64,000 bases of DNA from Allocatelliglobosispora scoriae (GTDB lineage Bacteria > Actinomycetota > Actinomycetes > Mycobacteriales > Micromonosporaceae). Below, piece by piece: positions 56,406 through 64,000 of this stretch. The notes beneath the pieces are model-generated. The model was not told where the DNA came from. It saw only the letters and a list, made by a program, of their open reading frames with translations, and did no database searches. The position numbers and the translations under genes were made by a program. Location: NCBI RefSeq assembly GCF_014204945.1, contig NZ_JACHMN010000003.1, positions 372,001-436,000 of the forward strand. The letters are read 5' to 3'. Each line of letters starts with the position of its first letter. Within the stretch, counting starts at the first letter, position 1.

Positions 56406-58030
56406 CAGCGCGGGATCCCGGGGACGAACCTGCCCGCGATGGGCGTCGAGGTGTACCAGTCGGCGACATAACCGCCGCTGGAGAGCTTGTCCCAGATCTC
56501 GCTGCCGTTGACGGAGTCGCCATAGGTCTGGCAGACGATCGTGATGGCGGCCCCCTCCTGCAGCGCTCCCAGCGGAGTGCCGGTCACCCGGGGCTCGCTG
56601 CGGACGGTCAACTCGACCCCGTCGGTGCCGGCGACCCGGTAGACCCAGCGGGTCGCGGGGCTCGGCCCGGTGATCCTGGCCGCGATCGAGAAGCCGTTGC
56701 CGAGGCCCGAGTTCTGGTTGTTGCGCCAGTCGCCGAGCAGGTCGACGATGTTCCAGAGCAGGTCGCTGCCGAGCTGCACGGCGTTGGCGACGACATTGGC
56801 CTTGGAGAGCACACCCCAGGCCGCGGCGAGCAGGTCCAGCTTGCTCTTGGCGATCCTGCCCTCCGTCACCTCCTTGGTGAAGGCGTCCCGGATGCACTGG
56901 AAGACCGCGACGGCGAAGTCGCGCAAGGTCCCCGGTCGCAGATCCTTGAGCACGTCCTTGATGCCGGGGATGCGGCAGTCCTTGAAGGACGGCAGGTTCT
57001 TGAGCGCGTTGACGACTCCGACCGCGTTGAAGACGACGAAGACGAGGTCCGTGCCGATCGTGAGTCCGGAAGGACCCGCGTGGAAGGACATCGCCGTGCT
57101 GCTCGACGCGGGCCGTTTGATGCCGATCGAGCCGTGCGTCAGCGGCGGCAGATAGAGATCGCCGTCGTCCACCTGCGAATCCACGAACGCGGCCCGGAGA
57201 ACGCCGTCGATGGCGGACGGTTCGTCATGCCTGGCCCAGCTGACCTCACCGCTGAGATGGACTACCTGTCCATAGGGCCGGTTGTTCACCATCTCGACGA
57301 CGAGGAGGTCTCCCTGCGAATGGGCGCAGGCGCGGACCGGCGTATTCGCTTCATTGGAGATCCCGGTCAGCTTCGCCGCCCAATCGGGTGCCGAGCCGCT
57401 GCATTTCGCGGGCCCGGATCGCGTGTCGATGAATTCGCCGAACTTCTGCGAGACGTTGTTCCACAGCTTGCCGAGATCCCAGGAGAAGGGATTCCACCAC
57501 GAGAAGTGGGGGATCAACGCGACCACCATGTGGCGGGCGGCGTCGTAATTCGCGGCGAACGGCTTCCAGGTCGAGGTCTTCGCGTCATAGGTCGAGATGC
57601 CGAACCACACGGCCGGATCCACGCCGGCCGGGACGTCCTCGAAGGGGACCGGGAACTCCAGCGTCAGCAGGCCGTGGATGGCGTCGTCGGGCTCGGAGAT
57701 CAGCTCCACCGGGGGACTGACCGGCTTGATGCCGTCGAAGGAGCCTTTCGGCAGGTCGTGATAGGTGGCGCTCACCTTCGCCCCGGCCTTCATCGCCCCC
57801 GGCGGGATGATCAGGTGAGCCCCGCCGTCGAGATCCAGCGTCGTGGTCTTGTCGCTGACGACGCTGACGGAGGGTGGATCGGCGGGTGGTGGCGCGGAGG
57901 TCGCCGCGAGGGTCGGCCCTGGTTGCGGCGCCGGTGGCGCCGGCTCGTCCGCGCAACCGCCCATGGCGACGGAAAGGGTCAGCACAGCGATTGTCAATGT
58001 GCGGGCACGGTGACGGTATATTGGCGACAT
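56402..58030 (-). CDS. Large lipoprotein with C-terminal SH3-like domain, unknown function
   Basis: 542 residues. The signal peptide ends in AMGGC (Cys about 26) and is followed by a Pro/Ala-rich linker to about 55. A beta-rich domain resembling ZU5-like autoproteolytic/immunoglobulin modules comes next (DLDGGAHLIIPPGAMKAGAKVSATYHD). A long Cys-containing middle part follows, and the last 70 residues look like a bacterial SH3 domain (VELTVRSEPRVTGTPLGALQEGAAITIVCQ). It is probably a surface protein. A GGAGGG lies 10 nt before the ATG. Confidence 0.75.
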   Translation of the reverse strand: MSPIYRHRARTLTIAVLTLSVAMGGCADEPAPPAPQPGPTLAATSAPPPADPPSVSVVSDKTTTLDLDGGAHLIIPPGAMKAGAKVSATYHDLPKGSFDGIKPVSPPVELISEPDDAIHGLLTLEFPVPFEDVPAGVDPAVWFGISTYDAKTSTWKPFAANYDAARHMVVALIPHFSWWNPFSWDLGKLWNNVSQKFGEFIDTRSGPAKCSGSAPDWAAKLTGISNEANTPVRACAHSQGDLLVVEMVNNRPYGQVVHLSGEVSWARHDEPSAIDGVLRAAFVDSQVDDGDLYLPPLTHGSIGIKRPASSSTAMSFHAGPSGLTIGTDLVFVVFNAVGVVNALKNLPSFKDCRIPGIKDVLKDLRPGTLRDFAVAVFQCIRDAFTKEVTEGRIAKSKLDLLAAAWGVLSKANVVANAVQLGSDLLWNIVDLLGDWRNNQNSGLGNGFSIAARITGPSPATRWVYRVAGTDGVELTVRSEPRVTGTPLGALQEGAAITIVCQTYGDSVNGSEIWDKLSSGGYVADWYTSTPIAGRFVPGIPRC

Positions 58031-58208
58031 GATCGCCCATCCCTCCATTCGTCGGCAGCATTCCTAGCCGCTGACGAATAGCAATTCTCCGGCTCGGGAC
58101 GTGCGGAATGAGAGGGCTGCTCGCATCGTCTTCGCTGAATGATCGTGATGTCGGCGACGCGGCGGAGGTTATTCTCTCCGCTTTTCAGCTTCCGTTAAGG
58201 AGTGCCGT

Positions 58209-58952
58209 TCACCTGCGGCTTACCATGCCCGTCGAGCAGGGATCCAGCAGCGAGCGCAGGGTGTGCGCGTCCGGGGCGGTCGCGGTGATCAGCCGGGCGG
58301 GTCCGGCGAGCGGCATCGAGACCGCGGTGGGTCCCAGCACCACCGGACCCTGCTGCGGCATCGCCGCGTCGACCCGGAGCAGCGAGCCGGTCGCCTTCGC
58401 GCCCGCGAGCACCGCCGGGCCCGACCAGCCTGGCGTACTCGGGCCCACCGACAGGGACTGGCGCAGCAGGGCGCGGTCGGCGTAGGTCACGGAGGTGGCG
58501 ATCTCCGCATCACCGGGCTCCTCCCGCCACCGGCCGCAGACCAGCTCGTCGCGCCACAGCAGGCGGGCGCCGGGCGCCAGCTCCACGGTGTTCACCGCGT
58601 GGTGCCGGCAGCCGGCGGCGGCGACCAGCTGCTCCGGCAGCCAGCGCAGCTCACCGCCACCGGCCACGCTCGCCGTCACGCTCACCAGCGAAGAGTCCCG
58701 GCCGCGGCCCGGCAGGGCGATGGAAGCCGCCACGGTACGCAGACAGAGCACCGCCCGCGGCCCCACCTCGATGCGCAGGCTCAACCGGTCCCCGCCGAGC
58801 GGCCCCGCCGCCCCGCCGACGAGGTGGACCTCCGCCGAACCGTCCACCGTCGGCGTCTCCCGCAGCAGCAGGGGCGGCTCGCCCCGCAGCCGGACGAGCC
58901 GGGTGATGCCGTCGTCGTCGACCTCGGCGATCACCCGGGCACTCGCCTGCAT
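58209..58952 (-). CDS. ureD: Urease accessory protein UreD
   Basis: A 247-residue scaffold that joins UreF and UreG on the apo-urease and channels nickel. Family blocks include LRETPTVDGSAEVHLVGGAAGPLGGDRLSLRIEVG and WLPEQLVAAAGCRHHAVNTVEL. It is the last gene of ureABCFGD; its ATG shares one base with the ureG stop (TGATG). Confidence 0.92.
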   Translation of the reverse strand: MQASARVIAEVDDDGITRLVRLRGEPPLLLRETPTVDGSAEVHLVGGAAGPLGGDRLSLRIEVGPRAVLCLRTVAASIALPGRGRDSSLVSVTASVAGGGELRWLPEQLVAAAGCRHHAVNTVELAPGARLLWRDELVCGRWREEPGDAEIATSVTYADRALLRQSLSVGPSTPGWSGPAVLAGAKATGSLLRVDAAMPQQGPVVLGPTAVSMPLAGPARLITATAPDAHTLRSLLDPCSTGMVSRR

Positions 58953-59650
58953 CAGTGGGCCGTGGCCCGGCTGTGGTGCACGAGGTGGCGTACCCACTCC
59001 GCGACCTTGGTCGCCTGCCGGTCCTCGGCGATCGACAGGAAGATCGTCGGTAGGTCGCCCCGTCTCGCCCGCGCGTCGCGCTCCATCACCGACAGGTCGG
59101 CCCCGACCATCGGGGCCAGATCGGTCTTGTTGATGACGAGCAGGTCGGCCGCGGTGACGCCGGGGCCGCCCTTGCGGGGGACCTTGTCGCCGCCCGCCAC
59201 GTCGACCACGAAGATCTGCCGGTCGACGAGGCCCCGGCTGAACGTCGCCGTCAGGTTGTCGCCACCCGACTCGACCAGCACCAGGTCCAGCGGCCCCAGG
59301 GAATCCGCGAGTTCGTCGATCGCGTCCAGGTTGGCGGAGATGTCGTCCCTGATCGCCGTATGCGGGCAGCACCCCGTCTCGACCGCCCGGATGCGTTCCG
59401 GATCGAGTACGCCCGCCCGCTTCAGGAAATCGGCGTCCTCGGTGGTGTAGATGTCGTTGGTGACCACACCCAGGCGCAGCTCACCGGCGAACGCCCGGCA
59501 CAGCGCCGCGACCAGGGCGGTCTTGCCCGAGCCGACCGGGCCGCCGATGCCGACGCGGAGTGCTCTGTCCAGAGTGGGCAGTGCGGGATGCGGGTCGACG
59601 CCCGGCTCCGGATGCGTGTGCGGAACGGACTCATCGTGGTCAACTAGCAA
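58952..59650 (-). CDS. ureG: Urease accessory GTPase UreG
   Basis: 232 residues with P-loop GGPVGSGKT, the nickel motif CCPH in [14 protein letters not shown], and NKTDLA for guanine. GTP hydrolysis drives nickel insertion. The N-terminal His-rich stretch ([12 protein letters not shown]) may hold metal, useful because ureE is absent. TTG start with GGGAGG 9 nt upstream; it overlaps the ureF end by 11 nt. Confidence 0.95.
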   Translation of the reverse strand: MLVDHDESVPHTHPEPGVDPHPALPTLDRALRVGIGGPVGSGKTALVAALCRAFAGELRLGVVTNDIYTTEDADFLKRAGVLDPERIRAVETGCCPHTAIRDDISANLDAIDELADSLGPLDLVLVESGGDNLTATFSRGLVDRQIFVVDVAGGDKVPRKGGPGVTAADLLVINKTDLAPMVGADLSVMERDARARRGDLPTIFLSIAEDRQATKVAEWVRHLVHHSRATAH

Positions 59651-60608
59651 AGAGACGCACCTCCCAGGTGGCGTGGAGCTCGGCCGAGATGTCGGCGAGC
59701 GGTGCTGATGCGGCTGGTAGCTCCGCTGGTGACGTGCCGGCCGCTTGGGCTGCTGCGGCGGCCGTGGTGTCGCAGATCGGGGCGAGCCTGGTGAGCAGGG
59801 CCTGTATCCGGTAGGGGTCGAGGCCCTGCAGCCGTACCGCTGCGCTCGCCAGGCCGGAGAGGGTGCCGTAGACGGAGGTGAGGGCGGCTTCCTCGGTCGT
59901 CAGCCCGGCGGCGGCAGTTGTGATGCCCAGGGCGATGGGCTGGTGCGGGCCGTCCGGGTGCTGGGGAAGGTGCTGCCAGTTGCCGTGGGGCCAGATGGTT
60001 TTGCCTGCTCGGAGCAGGGCCCTGCCCTGCCGTCTTGAGGCGAGTCGCAGGGCGGGGGACGCGGTTCTGGCGTCCAGTTCGGCGTCCAGTTCGGCGAGGG
60101 TGGCGGGTAGCTCCGGCGGGGTGGTCACGAGCTCGACGACGGAGGGAGGTGCGAGGTGCGCGGGCCTGCCGTGCCCGTTGAGCTGCTGGCTGCCTGCGCT
60201 CGCCCCCGCCGTTGCGGGTGGGGTCCGGACACTCGCCGAGGCACGCAGGTCCGCGCTGGCGTCTGTGCCCGCGCCATGCGACAAGATCGCGGCGGGGGAG
60301 ATCACGTCTGATTCGGGGAAAGCGCCCGGATCTTGGGCGGTGATCACGTCGGGTTCCCCGAAGTTGACGTGATCTTGCCCGGCGGCGGCCGCGGCGGCCC
60401 CGGTGGCGGCCGCGACCGCGGCGTGGGTGGCTGCGGTGAAAGCCGCCGCCACCAGAGCGGTCGTCGCCAGCCTGCCGACCAGGAAGTGCTCCAGGGCGGA
60501 GAGATCGGTCACCCGGCCGGCGGCCACCGCCGCCTCCAGGCCGCTGGAGTGGGCGTGGCCGCCGGACGGGAACCGGCCGTCGTTGAGCAGCAGCGCGATC
60601 GTGTGCAT
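59640..60608 (-). CDS. ureF: Urease accessory protein UreF, carrying an extra ~95-residue segment
   Basis: 322 residues, against 220-250 in the usual family. The N-terminal helices ([23 protein letters not shown]) and the C-terminal part ([40 protein letters not shown]) are normal UreF. Between about residues 71 and 168 is a low-conservation Ala/Pro-rich insertion whose residues 79-103 are encoded by a 75-nt paired-palindrome element. The frame stays open. UreF acts as the GTPase-gating factor in nickel loading. The ATG shares a base with the ureC stop (TGATG). Confidence 0.9.
   Translation of the reverse strand: MHTIALLLNDGRFPSGGHAHSSGLEAAVAAGRVTDLSALEHFLVGRLATTALVAAAFTAATHAAVAAATGAAAAAAGQDHVNFGEPDVITAQDPGAFPESDVISPAAILSHGAGTDASADLRASASVRTPPATAGASAGSQQLNGHGRPAHLAPPSVVELVTTPPELPATLAELDAELDARTASPALRLASRRQGRALLRAGKTIWPHGNWQHLPQHPDGPHQPIALGITTAAAGLTTEEAALTSVYGTLSGLASAAVRLQGLDPYRIQALLTRLAPICDTTAAAAAQAAGTSPAELPAASAPLADISAELHATWEVRLFAS
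60300..60374. repeat. 75-nt paired-palindrome element inside ureF
   Basis: Module 1 is 60300-60332 (GATCACGTC, core TGATTCGGGGAAAGC, GCCCGGATC). Module 2 is 60342-60374 (GATCACGTC, core GGGTTCCCCGAAGTT, GACGTGATC), with a 9-nt spacer TTGGGCGGT. The layout and 42-nt centre spacing are identical to the elements after dapF. Module 2 arms pair perfectly with a different 5-bp stem (ACGTC/GACGT instead of GCACC/GGTGC). The element is exactly 25 codons in frame. Confidence 0.85.
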
Positions 60609-62311
60609 CAGAAGAGGAAATACCGCTGGGCCATGGGCAGCTCCGTGACCGGGTCGGGGTCGACCACCTCGCCGTCGATGCGGACGGTGAAGGTGTCCGG
60701 GTCGACCTCGATACGCGGCATGGCGCCGTTGTTGGGCAGGTCTGCCTTGCCCCGGGAGCGCACATTCCCGACGGGCACCATCCGGCGCCGGATGTCGAGC
60801 TGCAGACCCGCTTCGATCGCGGCGGGTGCGACGAAGGCGACGCTGGTCGCGGCCGGTACGACACCGTATGACCCGAACATCGGCCGGGGGAAGATCGGCT
60901 GCGGGGTGGGGATGGAGGCGTTGGCGTCGCCCATCTGGGCATACGCGATCATGCCGCCCTTGACGACGAGGTGCGGGCGGACCCCGAAGAACGCGGGCTC
61001 CCACAGCACCAGGTCGGCGAGCTTGCCCGGCTCGACGGAGCCGACCTCGCCCTCCAGCCCGTTCGCCATCGCGGCGCAGATCGTGTATTTCGCCACGTAG
61101 CGCCGAGCCCGATGGTTGTCGGCGGGCCCGTCACCGGGCAGGGACCCGACGCGGGCCTTCATCACGTGGGCGGTCTGCCACGTGCGCATCACCACCTCGC
61201 CGACCCGCCCCATCGCCTGGGAGTCCGAGCCGATGATGGAGATCGCGCCGAGGTCGTGCAGCAGGTCCTCGGCGGCCATCGTGGACGGTCGGATCCGGCT
61301 CTCGGCGAACGCGAGATCCTCCGGCACGGCGGCGTTGAGGTGGTGGCAGACCATCAGCATGTCGAGGTGTTCGGCGAGCGTGTTGCGGGTGTAGGGCCGG
61401 GTCGGATTCGTCGACGACGGCAGCACGTTGGGGTGGCTCGCGACGGTGATGATGTCGGGTGCGTGGCCGCCGCCCGCGCCCTCGGTGTGGTAGCTGTGGA
61501 TGGCCCGGCCGTTGATCGCGGCGAGGGTGTCCTGGACGAAACCGGCCTCGTTCAAGGTGTCGGTGTGGATCGAGACCTGGACTCCGCTCGCGTCCGCCAC
61601 GCGCAGGCAGGCGTCGATCGCGGCGGGCGTTGTGCCCCAGTCCTCGTGCAGCTTGAAACCACCCGCACCTGCTCTGAGCTGCTCCCACATCGACGCCTCG
61701 GAGACGGTGTTGCCCTTGCCGAGCAGCAGCACGTTGACCGGGAAGGTGTCGAGCGCCTCGTGCATCCGGGCCAGGTGGAACGCGTTGGCGGTGACCGTGG
61801 TCGCCTTGGTGCCCTCGGCCGGACCCGTCCCGCCGCCGACCAGCGTCGTCACCCCGCCCGCGAGCGCCTCGGTGACGATCTGCGGGCAGATGAAGTGCAC
61901 GTGGGTGTCGACGGCTCCGGCGGTGAGGATGCGGCCGTTGCCCGCGATCACCTCGGTGCCGGGGCCGATCACCAGGTCGGGGTGCACCCCGGGCATCGTG
62001 TCGGGGTTGCCCGCCTTGCCCAGGGCCGTGATCCGGCCGTCGCGGATGCCGACGTCGGCCTTGATGACGCCCCAGTGGTCGAGCACGATCGCGCCGGTGA
62101 TGACGGTGTCGAGCGCGTTCTCCGCCCTGGTGGCGAGCGATTGGCCCATCGATTCGCGGATCACCTTGCCGCCGCCGAAGACCGCCTCGTCACCTCCCGC
62201 GCACCGGTCCTCCTCGATCTCGATGAGGAGGTTGGTGTCGGCGAGACGGACGCGGTCGCCCACGGTGGGGCCGTAGAGGGCGGCGTACCGCCGACGGTCG
62301 AGCATGCTCAC
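60608..62311 (-). CDS. ureC: Urease subunit alpha
   Basis: The 567-residue catalytic subunit. Nickel ligands and the carbamylated lysine lie in [20 protein letters not shown] and SIHTDTLNE; the flap has MVCHHLN with the catalytic Cys/His. It hydrolyses urea to ammonia and carbamate. The GTG start overlaps the ureB stop (GTGA); an ATG two codons later is an alternative. Confidence 0.97.
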   Translation of the reverse strand: MSMLDRRRYAALYGPTVGDRVRLADTNLLIEIEEDRCAGGDEAVFGGGKVIRESMGQSLATRAENALDTVITGAIVLDHWGVIKADVGIRDGRITALGKAGNPDTMPGVHPDLVIGPGTEVIAGNGRILTAGAVDTHVHFICPQIVTEALAGGVTTLVGGGTGPAEGTKATTVTANAFHLARMHEALDTFPVNVLLLGKGNTVSEASMWEQLRAGAGGFKLHEDWGTTPAAIDACLRVADASGVQVSIHTDTLNEAGFVQDTLAAINGRAIHSYHTEGAGGGHAPDIITVASHPNVLPSSTNPTRPYTRNTLAEHLDMLMVCHHLNAAVPEDLAFAESRIRPSTMAAEDLLHDLGAISIIGSDSQAMGRVGEVVMRTWQTAHVMKARVGSLPGDGPADNHRARRYVAKYTICAAMANGLEGEVGSVEPGKLADLVLWEPAFFGVRPHLVVKGGMIAYAQMGDANASIPTPQPIFPRPMFGSYGVVPAATSVAFVAPAAIEAGLQLDIRRRMVPVGNVRSRGKADLPNNGAMPRIEVDPDTFTVRIDGEVVDPDPVTELPMAQRYFLF

Positions 62312-62613
62312 AGCGGACCTCCCGCCGCGCCGCGCAGGCCGGGGACGATGCGCGCGCCGCCGAGCGGGACCAGCTCGATCTCGCGCGTCACGCCCGGCTC
62401 GAACCGGACGGAGGTCCCGGCGGGTACGCCCAACCGCAACCCCCACGCGGCCGCCCGGTCGAAGCTCAGACCCGGGTTGGCCTCGGCGAAGTGATAGTGG
62501 GAGCCGACCTGGATCGGCCGGTCGGCGGTGTTGGTGACGACGAGCGTGGTGACCGGACGACCGGCGTTGATCTCGATCTCACCCGCGCCGAAGAGGATCT
62601 CACCGGGGATCAT
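62308..62613 (-). CDS. ureB: Urease subunit beta
   Basis: 101 residues with the family core [29 protein letters not shown] structural subunit of the (alpha-beta-gamma)3 urease. ATGA overlap with ureA and GTGA overlap with ureC. Confidence 0.96.
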   Translation of the reverse strand: MIPGEILFGAGEIEINAGRPVTTLVVTNTADRPIQVGSHYHFAEANPGLSFDRAAAWGLRLGVPAGTSVRFEPGVTREIELVPLGGARIVPGLRGAAGGPL

Positions 62614-62912
62614 CGGATCGGGTGGTGCACTGTCACGAGCTTGGTGCCGTCCGGGAAGGTCGCCTCCACCTGCACCTCCTTCAGCATCTCGGGGATTCCG
62701 TCGAGCACGTCGGCGCTGGTGAGCACGTGGCGCCCGGCGTCCATCAGGTCGACGACGGTGCGGCCGTCGCGGGCGCCCTCGAGCAGAAACGCGGTGATGA
62801 TGGCGACCGCCTCCGGGTAGTTGAGCCGCAGTCCGCGTGCCCTGCGCCGCTCGGCGACGTCCGCTGCCACGTGGATGAGCAGGCGGTCCTGCTCATGGGG
62901 GGTGAGAAACAC
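62610..62912 (-). CDS. ureA: Urease subunit gamma
   Basis: 100 residues beginning with [36 protein letters not shown], as in all gamma subunits. First gene of ureABCFGD. The GTG start has GGAGGATGC upstream. Confidence 0.96.
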   Translation of the reverse strand: MFLTPHEQDRLLIHVAADVAERRRARGLRLNYPEAVAIITAFLLEGARDGRTVVDLMDAGRHVLTSADVLDGIPEMLKEVQVEATFPDGTKLVTVHHPIR

Positions 62913-63031
62913 GCATCCTCCGGACGGGAGATTCTTCCTGTGGGAAGCATTCCAGTCGCGGGTTACGGCGTCGTTTCCGATCCGGCATCCGGATGGTGGA
63001 TGTTCTTGGGGGAGGGGCACACAATGGCCCT

Positions 63032-63223
63032 ATGGGCGACGACGAGACTGTGCGATTCACCGATGAGGACAGCGCGTTCCTCCGCAACGCCCGCTTCGGC
63101 GAGCTGCCGCCCCGCGTGACCCGCGAGCAGCAGGTGGAGCTCCAGGAGACGGACACGAAGCGCGACCTGCCGGAGCCGGCCGGCGACCCCCGCGAGTGGA
63201 CCAACCTCCAGGCCGGCGGCTGA
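63032..63223 (+). CDS. Small acidic conserved-type protein, unknown function
   Basis: 63 residues, rich in Asp/Glu/Arg (GDDETVRFTDEDSAFLRNARFGELPPRVTREQQVEL), with no transmembrane segment or Cys. The look is that of small actinobacterial hypotheticals near urease or secreted-enzyme genes. A GGGGGAGGGG lies at 63008-63017, about 14 nt before the ATG. Function unknown. Confidence 0.65.
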   Translation: MGDDETVRFTDEDSAFLRNARFGELPPRVTREQQVELQETDTKRDLPEPAGDPREWTNLQAGG

Positions 63224-63238
63224 CCGCCCCTATTTCGC

Positions 63239-63302
63239 GTTGATCAAGGGAAGACTCACCATCTCGGGGGTCCGATATGCGGCGAGTCTTCCCTTGATCA
63301 AC
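63239..63302. repeat. Long inverted repeat, 19-bp perfect arms
   Basis: 63239-63257 is the exact reverse complement of 63284-63302, with a 26-nt loop. The arms contain TTGATCAA. It lies between convergent stops (63223 and 63317), 15 nt and 14 nt away, so it can serve as a bidirectional terminator. Confidence 0.85.
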
Positions 63303-63316
63303 AGGAATTTCGGGGG

Positions 63317-64000
63317 TTACGGGAGGGTGATCAGAGTGGCGTGGACGGAGTTGGCGAAGGCGTAGCCGTTGGATGCGTCCCAGTTGATCGACCACGTCAT
63401 CGCGCCGCGGATCGTCGGGTAGGCGTTCGCCGGAACGAAGCTGCCGCAGTTGGTCTTGCGGGCCAGGCAGTTCAGGGCGTTGCCGACGACGCTCGGCGCG
63501 ACGTAACCGCCGCCCGCCGCCTGGGTGGTCGCGGGCAGGCCGAGCGCGATCTGGTCCGGCCGCAGCGCGGACTGCAGCTGGATGCAGGCGAGCGCGGTCA
63601 GGAAGTTGATCGTGCCCTGGCTGTACGCGAACATCTGGTCACACCCGAGCATGCTGCCCGAGTTGTAGAACTGCGTGTGCACGATCGTCAGGATGTCCTT
63701 GATGTTCAGCGCGAGCTTGAAATACTCGTTGCCGGTGGACTGCATGTCGATCGTCTGCGGTGCCATCGTGATGATCAGGTTGGCGCCCGCCTTCGACCGC
63801 AGCGACCGCAGCGCCTGCTCCATGTAGGTGGCGGAGAGGCCGTTCTCCAGGTCGATGTCGACGCCGTCGAAGCCGTAGCTCGTCATCAGGGCATGGACGC
63901 TGTTGGCGAAGTTGGTCGCCGCCGCGGCACTGCTGACCGAGACGTTGCCCTTCTCGCCGCCGACCGAGATGACGACCCGCTGGCCACGGGCGTGCAGCGT
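63317..64000 (-). CDS. GH18 chitinase, C-terminal part (5' end outside window)
   Basis: The frame is open to the window edge; 227 residues are visible. The GH18 barrel motifs are present: VISVGG (SxGG strand) and DGVDIDLE with the catalytic Glu, then MAPQT, QFYNSG and a final AMTWSINWD strand. This resembles bacterial chitinases of the ChiC/ChiD-like group that release N-acetylglucosamine oligomers. The signal peptide and any carbohydrate-binding module would be upstream. Confidence 0.92.
   Translation of the reverse strand, partial: TLHARGQRVVISVGGEKGNVSVSSAAAATNFANSVHALMTSYGFDGVDIDLENGLSATYMEQALRSLRSKAGANLIITMAPQTIDMQSTGNEYFKLALNIKDILTIVHTQFYNSGSMLGCDQMFAYSQGTINFLTALACIQLQSALRPDQIALGLPATTQAAGGGYVAPSVVGNALNCLARKTNCGSFVPANAYPTIRGAMTWSINWDASNGYAFANSVHATLITLP

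Overview
The window is chromosomal DNA from a high-GC Gram-positive actinomycete. Gene content and order point to the Micromonosporaceae (Micromonospora/Actinoplanes/Catellatospora relatives). The evidence is: rny, a gluABCD-type transporter, miaB, a DUF349 protein, miaA, dapF, hflX, lexA, nrdR and nrdJ in series; IdeR, DUF3099 and DUF3039 proteins and an LprG/P55 pair; a urease locus without ureE; frequent GTG starts; and ATGA/GTGA overlaps inside operons. The assignment is by recognition of protein families and not by a database search. No rRNA, tRNA, prophage, transposase or CRISPR array was seen.

Layout. 1-15100 holds RNA turnover and translation genes (rny partial, miaB, miaA, hflX), a glutamate-type ABC importer, lysine/cell-wall synthesis (dapF), malic enzyme, and lexA. 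15400-18800 is the nrdR-nrdJ pair for B12-dependent deoxyribonucleotide synthesis. 18860-26400 carries an exonuclease, an MBL hydrolase, a Nudix-GNAT fusion, a DraRnl-type RNA ligase, an EamA transporter behind a tiny leader ORF, LhgO, an F420-type oxidoreductase and a lipoprotein. 26450-34600 has IdeR, a sulfurtransferase-AcuC-PatA operon (reversible lysine acylation), a SigB-like sigma factor and a Spo0M protein. 34700-43900 has a methyltransferase, an HhH-GPD protein, an S41 peptidase with a divergent ArsR-type regulator, a MazEF module, the LprG/MFS pair and psuGK. 44000-49200 has an amidase, a class A PBP and glyA under a ZTP riboswitch. 49600-62900 is a nitrogen region: the urea importer urtABCDE, a cytoplasmic AmiC-like binding protein, a MarR regulator, a large lipoprotein and ureABCFGD. 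The window ends in a truncated GH18 chitinase.

The most unusual signal is non-coding. Many genes are followed, 8-18 nt after the stop codon, by long and often perfect inverted repeats. Eight of these show one architecture: two short near-palindromic cores 41-44 bp apart centre to centre (about four helical turns). A subset is built from a strict 33-nt module (GATC, 5 nt, 15-nt core, 5 complementary nt, GATC), used in pairs with a 9-nt spacer to make 75-nt elements. Two lie downstream of dapF, and one sits in frame inside ureF as exactly 25 codons. The second notable signal is a 12-codon ORF (MRYLILPPPAR) upstream of the EamA transporter, followed by mutually exclusive hairpins and a sequestered Shine-Dalgarno sequence, which looks like a ribosome-mediated attenuator.
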